A DNA stretch of 64,000 bases, taken from the NCBI GenBank assembly GCA_017509245.1, contig JAFWQC010000036.1, positions 1-64,000 of the forward strand, given 5' to 3'. Shown here piece after piece: positions 16,457 through 22,951 of the stretch (the first letter of the stretch is position 1; the number at the start of each line of letters is the position of its first letter). The position numbers and the translations under genes are program-made. The DNA comes from Clostridiales bacterium (GTDB lineage Bacteria; Bacillota; Clostridia; Saccharofermentanales; Saccharofermentanaceae). Below the pieces are notes generated by a model. It made no database searches. It was not told the origin of the DNA and saw only the letters and a list, made by a program, of their open reading frames with translations.

Positions 16457-16562
16457 TTCCGGTAATACTTCCGGCTATAGCCGGAACTTTTACCGGAAAA
16501 ACAACGAAAAAAGGAGATTTTTCCGGCTTTTCTTCCGGCTATAGCCGGAACTTTTACCGGAA
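16457..16562. repeat. Two tandem TTCCGG four-armed palindromes
   Basis: Copy 1 has TTCCGG at 16457 and 16469 and CCGGAA at 16481 and 16493. Copy 2 has the same arms at 16521, 16533, 16545 and 16557. Every step is exactly 12 bp and the copies are 64 bp apart. The centre is CTATAG in both. The same element, again twice and 64 bp apart, is at 47133-47238. A half copy is at 37652-37671 (TTCCGG twice, 12 bp apart). Confidence 0.9.
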
Positions 16563-16647
16563 AAAACGGAAATTCCGGAAGTCTTTGAGGACCGGAAGCT
16601 GACCTGGCAGCGGGTGAGGAAATGCGTGGAGGTATAGTTTTCGAGCG

Positions 16648-16840
16648 GTGTAATTAATAAAGAAAAACAGGCCAAAACGATACAATAAGCATCATAAAAC
16701 ATCATAAAAACGCCTTTTCTTGTGTTTTATGATATGGTGTGGGATAATCTGTATCCCAAACTGCGGAAAAACGGCAAAAGCGACATGAAGCCGCCGGATA
16801 AATATCGCAAAAGCCCTTTAAAAAAGCTTTTTGTGATATT
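16648..16840. repeat. Second array of 52-bp phased palindromes, about four units
   Basis: Left arms of the types CATCATAAAA, TATCCCAAA and TATCGCAAAA start at 16700, 16752 and 16803. Right arms ending GATAC/GATAT are at 16679, 16731 and 16835, the first two 52 bp apart. Distance from left to right arm (31-32 bp) equals that of the array at 3677-4080, so this is the same element family in a more eroded state. It precedes the MBL-fold pseudogene. Confidence 0.7.
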
Positions 16841-16858
16841 ACTCGGAAAGGGAATAAC

Positions 16859-17072
16859 ATGGAGAATGAATTAACTGTAAAAGAGGTCATGCCTGGCATT
16901 TATCTCGCTGATGAGATGCATGCGCAACGGGATAGAGGAGATCTGTGACGGCAAGACTGCTGAAGACAAGCCGTACAAGTGGTTTGACGGCGAGGATATG
17001 CAGCACGCGTTCTCGCTTGTTGAGGGAAAACAATATAGCACAGAGGACAGTGTTATTTGTTATAGAAAATAA
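16859..17072 (+). pseudogene. Internally deleted MBL-fold hydrolase remnant
   Basis: The reading frame from 16859 begins MENELTVKEVMPGIYLADEM, like the start of metallo-beta-lactamase-fold hydrolases, and stops after 29 codons at 16948. From 16918 another frame reads MRNGIEEICDGKTAEDKPYK and runs to a stop at 17072, resembling the C-terminal end of the same kind of protein. The central metal-binding part (HxHxD) is missing, so a large internal deletion has fused the two ends out of frame. The ribosome site AAAGGG is still present. Confidence 0.6.
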
Positions 17073-17089
17073 AAATACAGGGGGATAGT

Positions 17090-17833
17090 ATGGCAAAGCA
17101 AAACATTTACGACGACGAGAGGTTCTTCGATAACTTCAAGAACCTGAGGAGCAGCGAGATCAACTTTAATGACGTGATCGAATCTCCGATCATCACTGCG
17201 ATGCTCCCTGATATGAAGGGCAAGAAGGTTCTGGACATCGGCTGCGGCATGGGCCAGCACGCGATGCAGTATTCTTTGGCCGGTGCGGAATCCGTGCTCG
17301 GCATCGATATCTCTGAGAAGATGATATCTTACGCGCGCGAAAATAATTCTTCCGGCAACATCTCTTACCGTGTGATGGCGTTCGAGGCCTTAGATCAGCT
17401 TGACGAAAAGTTTGACGTCATCACAAGTTCGCTCGCGCTTGACTATGTTGAGGATTTCGGCGCGTTGATGAAGCAGATCCGCTCGATGCTTAATGACGGC
17501 GGTCAGTTCGTATTCTCAATGTCGCACCCGATCGCGACCGCATATGACGGCCAGTACGACAGATATACAAGAACCAAAGACGGCGTGAGACTTTACGCGA
17601 ACCTTCATAACTACGGCATTGAGGGTCTTCGCAAGTTCAGATGGGTAGTGGATGAATATGAGGTCTACCACAGGACCTTCGCGACGCTCGTTAACGGATT
17701 GGCTTCGGCGGGATTTGTCATTGAGGAGTGCCAGGAGTCGCACCTTCCGGAGGAGATAAGGAATAAGTATCCCGATAAGTTCGGAGGCGTTATCCATCAG
17801 CCTGATTTCATTTTCTTCAGGTGCAGGAAGTAA
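17090..17833 (+). CDS. Class I SAM-dependent methyltransferase
   Basis: 247 residues. Motif I is VLDIGCGMGQHA (about residue 45), followed by the acidic loop GIDISEKMI and motif IV ITSSLALDYVED. The C-terminal part (PDFIFFRCRK end) resembles ubiquinone/UbiE-like small-molecule methyltransferases. The ribosome site AGGGGGA is 6 bases upstream. Substrate unknown; monocistronic. Confidence 0.9.
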   Translation: MAKQNIYDDERFFDNFKNLRSSEINFNDVIESPIITAMLPDMKGKKVLDIGCGMGQHAMQYSLAGAESVLGIDISEKMISYARENNSSGNISYRVMAFEALDQLDEKFDVITSSLALDYVEDFGALMKQIRSMLNDGGQFVFSMSHPIATAYDGQYDRYTRTKDGVRLYANLHNYGIEGLRKFRWVVDEYEVYHRTFATLVNGLASAGFVIEECQESHLPEEIRNKYPDKFGGVIHQPDFIFFRCRK

Positions 17834-17872
17834 AAGCATTCCGGGAAGTTTTTCCGGACAACAAAAAAACTA

Positions 17873-17924
17873 TTTACAAAAAATAGGTAACATGTTACAT
17901 TATTTGCAATGTGTAATATGTTAC
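17873..17924 (+). promoter_or_regulatory. Promoter and paired palindromic operators of the MarR gene
   Basis: -35 TTTACA (17873-17878) and -10 TACATT (17896-17901) with a 17-bp spacer. A perfect palindrome GTAACATGTTAC (17887-17898) lies across spacer and -10, and a near copy, GTAATATGTTAC (17913-17924), lies 26 bp downstream. MarR proteins bind such palindromes as dimers, so autoregulation by the gene 32 bp further on is likely. Confidence 0.8.
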
Positions 17925-17955
17925 CTTTTGTTTGCGTGCATGCAGGAGATGCCTT

Positions 17956-18426
17956 ATGAATTACGATGAAGTTATGAATAAGAATATTGTTGAGTTCGGT
18001 AATATGCCGCCCCAGCCCTTTCTGCTGGGCCTTTTAAGTGCCTTTGACAACAGGTTCCAGGCGGTGGGCGAGAACTTCTTTAAGGATATAACGTGGAAGC
18101 AGTTTTTCGCGATCATATGCATAAACCTTTGCATGGAACCGCCGACGATAAACGAATTGTCGGACATTATGGGAAGCTCGCACCAGAACGTTAAGCAGAT
18201 CCTGAATAAGCTTGAGAATAAGGGCTTTGTGACTGCCGTAACGGATAAAGATGACAGGCGCAAGCAAAGGATAAAACTCACGGCTAAATGCAGGAGATTC
18301 TGCGAGAAGAATGATGAGCCGAGCAAGGTGATAATCGGCCGGATCTTTGACGGGATCAAGGATAAGGATCTGGCTGTTACGATACAAACGATAATTAAGA
18401 TGGAAAGGAATCTGGAAAGTTTATGA
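17956..18426 (+). CDS. MarR family transcriptional regulator
   Basis: 156 residues. The winged helix spans about 55-120: TINELSDIMGSSHQNVKQIL and then the wing VTDKDDRRKQRIKLT with the characteristic DxRxxxxxLT pattern. The start at 17956 has AGGAG 9 bases before it. Its stop overlaps the flavodoxin gene by ATGA, so it probably controls that gene and the following FMN reductase. Confidence 0.92.
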   Translation: MNYDEVMNKNIVEFGNMPPQPFLLGLLSAFDNRFQAVGENFFKDITWKQFFAIICINLCMEPPTINELSDIMGSSHQNVKQILNKLENKGFVTAVTDKDDRRKQRIKLTAKCRRFCEKNDEPSKVIIGRIFDGIKDKDLAVTIQTIIKMERNLESL

Positions 18427-18971
18427 AGACGCTGATAATCTACACATCACAGACAGGATTTACAAAGAAGTATGCAGAGTGGCTCGCTGAGAGGACAGGC
18501 GGAGATGTGCTTGAACTTAAGGAAGCGAAGAAAAAGGACGATGCATTCTATGCCGGCTACGAAGCGATCGTTTACGGCGGCTGGGCAATGGCCGGTAAGA
18601 TCGTGAAGTTTGACTGGTTCTTAGGTAAATCAGTTAACTGGAAAGACAAGAAGCTTGCAGCATTCTGTGTCGGCGGGGGCCCCAGGGAAAATCCTGACGT
18701 TGATACGTTCCTCGCTTCTGCGTTAAATGACGAGCAAAAGAAATACATCAAGCTGTTCTACTGCCTGGGCGGTATCAATTACGACAAGATGAGCGGCCCT
18801 AGCAAACTTCTCATGAAGATGTTTATCTCTTCGATCAAAAAGAATAAGAACGCAAGTGAAAAGGAACGCCAAATGGCCGAGACGGTCTCGCATTCTTACG
18901 ATTATTCTGACATAAAATACCTCGATCCTGTCATGGAATATCTGGAAGGCAGTGTTAAACTGGTCTCATAA
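18423..18971 (+). CDS. Flavodoxin-domain protein (HemG/Flavodoxin_5-like)
   Basis: 182 residues. The FMN phosphate loop is YTSQTGFTKKYAEW at residues 7-20, then VYGGWAMAGKIVKF and CVGGGPRENP in the positions of the other flavin loops. The arrangement fits the menaquinone-dependent protoporphyrinogen oxidase/flavodoxin group, used in electron transfer. It is translationally coupled to MarR. Confidence 0.85.
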   Translation: MKTLIIYTSQTGFTKKYAEWLAERTGGDVLELKEAKKKDDAFYAGYEAIVYGGWAMAGKIVKFDWFLGKSVNWKDKKLAAFCVGGGPRENPDVDTFLASALNDEQKKYIKLFYCLGGINYDKMSGPSKLLMKMFISSIKKNKNASEKERQMAETVSHSYDYSDIKYLDPVMEYLEGSVKLVS

Positions 18972-19040
18972 AGGACCGGAGTGAGGCGTTTTGCCCGTTA
19001 GCTGAGAATGCCCGCCCCGGGTAAATGGAGCGTGATCTTT

Positions 19041-19580
19041 ATGGCTAAGAAAGTATTGGTTATCTGCACGAGCCTTCGGGCAAACAGCAATTCGGATAAG
19101 CTCGCAAAAGCTTTTGCCGACGGCGCTTTGGCAGCCGGAAATGAGGTCGAGACCGTCTCTTTAAAGGGTAAGAATATTGCATTTTGCAAAGGCTGTTTTG
19201 CGTGCTCATCTACAGGTTCCTGCGTTATCAAAGACGATGCAAATGAGATAACAGAAAAGATATTGAATGCAGATGTTGTCTGCTGGTCCACGCCCATCTA
19301 CTACTATGAGATGTCCGGCCAGATGAAGACCATGATCGACCGCGCAAATTCCCTCTATCCCAGAGATTACAGATTCAGGGATGTATATCTGCTCTCCGTT
19401 GCTGCTGACGACGGTGATTATGTCGATGAGAAAGCCGCAGGCGGCGTACAGGGCTGGGTCGACTGCTTCGAGAAGGCAAGATTTGCTGGAAAAGTTTTTG
19501 CAGGCGGAATAAACGACGCGGGACAGATCGAAGGCCACGCCGCGCTTGAAGAAGCACGCGCACTGGGCTCACAAGTATAA
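19041..19580 (+). CDS. NADPH-dependent FMN reductase / iron-sulfur flavoprotein family
   Basis: 179 residues, similar in plan to the protein at 7096-7635: CTSLRANSNSDKLAKAF phosphate loop, Cys cluster CKGCFACSSTGSC, and TPIYYYEMSGQMKTMIDR. The start at 19041 has GGAG 10 bases before it; the earlier in-frame Met at 19008 has none. It lies 69 bp behind the flavodoxin gene and may belong to the MarR regulon. The 365-bp repeat element begins 87 bp after its stop. Confidence 0.87.
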   Translation: MAKKVLVICTSLRANSNSDKLAKAFADGALAAGNEVETVSLKGKNIAFCKGCFACSSTGSCVIKDDANEITEKILNADVVCWSTPIYYYEMSGQMKTMIDRANSLYPRDYRFRDVYLLSVAADDGDYVDEKAAGGVQGWVDCFEKARFAGKVFAGGINDAGQIEGHAALEEARALGSQV

Positions 19581-19666
19581 TGAGGTATTAATGAAGCGAG
19601 AAGGCCGGAATCGTATATCACCGCGAAGGCATCATGGGAGACTACGATATCTAATGCTGATGCTGT

Positions 19667-20032
19667 CCGGAAAATATGGTTCTCAAAATATATATTTTCT
19701 TGTCGGTTGTTTGCAGGGTTTTGTCGGCTCTCTTGTCGGTTATCAAACAGAAATGATGACAATTTGCAGGTTTGATGTCGGCGTTGTCATTTTTGATGCA
19801 GGTTATCAAAGTCAATTTTGTCGGTGTAATAATTTATATGTTTCCGGAAACATACGAAATCAGCATCTGACGAAGTCTTCTTTTTAATGGACCGCCAATG
19901 AACCGCAACCTGCTTGAACACCAAAAACAGATCAGACGAAGCAGTCAAGGACGTAAGCATTCGCGAGAATGTGCCGTAAGGCATCCTTGACGGCTTGAGG
20001 CTGATCTGTATAACAAGAATGGCAGGTTGCGG
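19667..20032 (+). ncRNA. 365-bp structured repeat element, copy 1 (candidate RNA)
   Basis: It matches 62382-62745 along its whole length. The first 150 bp hold heptamers TTGTCGG/TTGCAGG in direct orientation. Then comes the palindrome ATGTTTCCGGAAACAT. The last 130 bp form nested stems: CCGCAACCTGC (19903) with GCAGGTTGCGG (20022), ACAGATCAG (19927) with CTGATCTGT (20001), and GTCAAGGA (19944) with TCCTTGAC (19984). Inside the last are two hairpins: CATTC-GCGA-GAATG and TGCC-GTAA-GGCA, both with GNRA loops. Copy 2 changes both sides of stems together. No open reading frame of note. The remaining intergenic sequence to 20235 holds no gene; TTTTCGCGC motifs lie near 20103 and 20136. Confidence 0.75.
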
Positions 20033-20235
20033 ACCGTGATTCCGGGCTTGATTGAAGTCGAAAGGATATTTTTGCGCACGGGAACGTCCTGTCGAAGAAC
20101 GGTTTTCGCGTACGCAATTACATCTTATGAGAACATTTTTCGCGCTCGTGGCACGGGCATCTTAACAATAACTTGACGCCGTAAAGATTATCCTTATAAT
20201 CGAATTAAATAGACAGTGTAAAGTTGGAGGCGTAT

Positions 20236-20811
20236 ATGGCGGACGGTTATCATCACGGGAATCTCAGGCAGGCGCTGATTGATGCGGGGATAAAGCTCAT
20301 CAACAGGGACGGGGAGGAGAATCTGTCGCTCAGAAGAGCGGCTGCGGCTTGCGGCGTTTCGCACGCGGCACCATATGCGCATTTTAAGGATAAGGAAGAA
20401 CTGATCAATGCGATCAAGGAGAGCGTTACGGAAAAGTTCATGAAGGAACTTGAGGATGCGGCGGAGGGGTGCGAGAGCGCTGATGATGCGCTGATCTACA
20501 TGGGGAGTGCTTATATTACTTTCTTCAGCAAGCACCCGGACTATTTCGTTTTCCTGTTCGGCAAGCAGAAGATCACTGCGCATACCCAGATGAATAAAGA
20601 GAATAAGAATGACTATCCGCCGTTTTTGCTCATCAGGCAGATGTATAAGAAGCATCTTGAGGAGAAGAATATTGAGCTCAGTGAAGAGGAGCAGGAGATC
20701 GGCCTTATTAAGGTCTGGTCGATGATACACGGCATGGCTTCGATCGCCTGCATGAAGGGTGTCAAGACTTCATTTAACTGGAAAGATCCTGATTTAAGAC
20801 TTCTTTTATAA
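20236..20811 (+). CDS. TetR/AcrR family transcriptional regulator
   Basis: 191 residues. The helix-turn-helix is LSLRRAAAACGVSHAAPYAHF (about 25-45), close to the TetR branch with the TetR_C_33/WHG domain. The start at 20236 follows GGAGG by 5 bases; a TTG start 12 bases earlier overlaps the ribosome site and is unlikely. Its target may be the peptidase/ABC operon 134 bp downstream, but no palindromic operator was found there. Confidence 0.9.
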   Translation: MADGYHHGNLRQALIDAGIKLINRDGEENLSLRRAAAACGVSHAAPYAHFKDKEELINAIKESVTEKFMKELEDAAEGCESADDALIYMGSAYITFFSKHPDYFVFLFGKQKITAHTQMNKENKNDYPPFLLIRQMYKKHLEEKNIELSEEEQEIGLIKVWSMIHGMASIACMKGVKTSFNWKDPDLRLLL

Positions 20812-20858
20812 TCCCTATTTATATCGCGGAAAGCGCCATTTTAAGCACTTTGAACATC

Positions 20859-20899
20859 TTAAGGTTACGTTAAGGTTTTGAGGTGTGATAGTTAAGGTT
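20859..20899 (+). promoter_or_regulatory. Phased TTAAGGTT direct repeats
   Basis: TTAAGGTT occurs at 20859, 20870 and 20892, that is 11 and 22 bp apart, ahead of the M13 lipoprotein gene. Direct repeats on an 11-bp phase are typical binding sites of OmpR/PhoB-type response regulators. A possible -10, TAAGAT, is at 20907-20912 with no good -35, as expected for an activated promoter. No OmpR-type gene is in the window. Confidence 0.6.
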
Positions 20900-20945
20900 G
20901 CTTATGTAAGATAACCTCGTTACAAAACATAAAGGGAGAATGACT

Positions 20946-22937
20946 ATGAAAAGAGTTGCAGCGATCTGCATGGTTTCTGCTATGACTTTAGGTGCGCTCG
21001 CCGGCTGCAGTATGCCTGCCGTCACAGAGCCAAGCGAGACTACCGTGGCAGCGTTACCGCCTGCGAGACTTGAGGATGACTATTACAGATTCATCAATGA
21101 GGAACGGTTTAATAATGCAGAATTTGAATATGGTATGCAGAGCATTGAGTTCGCTTTCGATCAGGATATGATCGACGATCAGATCGAGAAGGTCATTAAA
21201 GATGTTGTTGCCGGAAGCGGATATGCTAAGGGAAGCGAAGAAGACATCATTAAGCACGCATATGAAGCTTTTATGGCATATGACTTTGAGAACGAGCCGG
21301 TCCCTGAAGACCTTATGGCGATGATCGAAGCCGTTGATAACGCAAAGACGGTCGATGAGCTTCTCGAAGCAGACGCAAAGCTTGTTAAGGATTACGGCAT
21401 GTCCAGTTTTCTTAACGTTATGCCTTCAATGAATAACTTCGATCCTACGGAAAACGTAATGACTTTTAACCAGTTAGCATCCGTGCTCAGCACGAGCTTC
21501 ACAGATATGAGAGACCGCACATATGCGGCTGACGATATCAAAGAGGACGCGCAGCTTATCCTGACAACAATGGGATACGACAAGGAAACTGCGGAGGAAT
21601 ACGGCAAGCAGCTTGCCTACATCGCCCTTGATATCTACACGGATACTGACCTTGAGATCACTGAAGATGAGATGGGTTACAAATACTTTAAGATCTATTC
21701 AGCAGATGATATGAACAGGCTGCTCTCAAATGTCGATCTCATAAAGTATTTCAGGAATATCGGTTTTGATACGGGCAAGATCGATCACTACTGCCTTAAC
21801 GATGAGAACCAGCTCAAGGCATTTAACAAGGTGCTCGTTGATGAGAATATCAATGCTCTTAAGGCATGGGAGCTTGGCAGGCTTATCACGCAGTACAGCA
21901 GATACATTGCGCCTTCTTACCCTCAGCTTGCAAGTTATATAACAAGAAATTACAAGTCACTTGAAGAGCAGGCAATAGACGAGGTAAGCAGCGTCTTCAT
22001 CTCAGAGACGGACCCCATCTACGTTGAGAAGTATTACTCAGATGAGATGGATAAAGCATTAAGAGACATGTGCGACGACATCAGGGACAGCTACAGAACT
22101 ATTATTTCCAATGCTTCATGGCTTTCTGAAGAGACAAGAACGGAACTTCTTAAAAAGCTCGAAAATATAGTCTACGTAACAGGCAAAGACCTTAAGAGAC
22201 ACGATAACTCAAAGTATCAGAACATCTACGGAAAGAACTACTACGAGCTCTATATCAACTATCAGAAGATCGCTTCACAGGACCAGATAGACAGTCTTAC
22301 AAAGCCTGAATCAAGAACCGAAGTCAGGATGGCAATGCAGGTCTTCAATGCATGCTACAATCCTTCACTTAACAACATCAACATCACATGCGCGATCACG
22401 AATGCGCCTTTCTTCGATGTTAATGCTGATTACTATACAAACCTGGGCGGTCTCGGAATGGTCATCGCCCATGAGATGGGACATGCGTTCGACAGCAACT
22501 GCATAGTCTTCAATTCAAAAGGTGAATACGATCCTTTATGGATCCCGGCCGCAGATATGGATAATCTCGTTGCACGTAATGAGAAGGCAGTAAAGTATTT
22601 CGAAGACAACTTCACCGTATTCGGCGTTTATCACGTTGACGGTGAACAGACTCTCGGCGAGAACTATGCTGACCTTGGAGCTATGGAATGTATTACCTCG
22701 ATCGCGAAAACAAAAGAGGACAGGATGAAACTTTTCGAGAACTACGCATATATATGGTGCGAGATGAGTACTGACGAAGCGATCATCAACCAGGTCGCAT
22801 ACGATGCGCACAGCCCCGCGCTCATCAGAGTCAATGCTGTTCTGTCAACACTTGACGCGTTCTATGAAACGTACGGGATCAAAGAAGGTGACGGCATGTA
22901 TATCGCACCTGAAGACCGTATTTCGCGCTGGTATTGA
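20946..22937 (+). CDS. M13 family metallopeptidase, lipoprotein
   Basis: 663 residues. A signal peptide ends in the lipobox LAGC (Cys at 21), so the enzyme is anchored outside the cell. The zinc motif HEMGH is near residue 509 (VIAHEMGHAFD), the third ligand and partner in GENYADLGAMECI, and the substrate region NITCAITNAPFFD and the end MYIAPEDRISRW match neprilysin-type M13 peptidases. GGGAG favours the second ATG (20946). The next gene, an ABC permease, follows in 14 bp; a joint role in removing or processing peptides at the membrane is plausible. Confidence 0.93.
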   Translation: MKRVAAICMVSAMTLGALAGCSMPAVTEPSETTVAALPPARLEDDYYRFINEERFNNAEFEYGMQSIEFAFDQDMIDDQIEKVIKDVVAGSGYAKGSEEDIIKHAYEAFMAYDFENEPVPEDLMAMIEAVDNAKTVDELLEADAKLVKDYGMSSFLNVMPSMNNFDPTENVMTFNQLASVLSTSFTDMRDRTYAADDIKEDAQLILTTMGYDKETAEEYGKQLAYIALDIYTDTDLEITEDEMGYKYFKIYSADDMNRLLSNVDLIKYFRNIGFDTGKIDHYCLNDENQLKAFNKVLVDENINALKAWELGRLITQYSRYIAPSYPQLASYITRNYKSLEEQAIDEVSSVFISETDPIYVEKYYSDEMDKALRDMCDDIRDSYRTIISNASWLSEETRTELLKKLENIVYVTGKDLKRHDNSKYQNIYGKNYYELYINYQKIASQDQIDSLTKPESRTEVRMAMQVFNACYNPSLNNINITCAITNAPFFDVNADYYTNLGGLGMVIAHEMGHAFDSNCIVFNSKGEYDPLWIPAADMDNLVARNEKAVKYFEDNFTVFGVYHVDGEQTLGENYADLGAMECITSIAKTKEDRMKLFENYAYIWCEMSTDEAIINQVAYDAHSPALIRVNAVLSTLDAFYETYGIKEGDGMYIAPEDRISRWY

Positions 22938-22951
22938 TTGGGGGACAGAAG

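Noticed and set aside
19546..19887. Frame running from the flavin reductase end into the structured element
   Set aside because: It crosses unrelated sequence types and the element's second copy has no equivalent frame.
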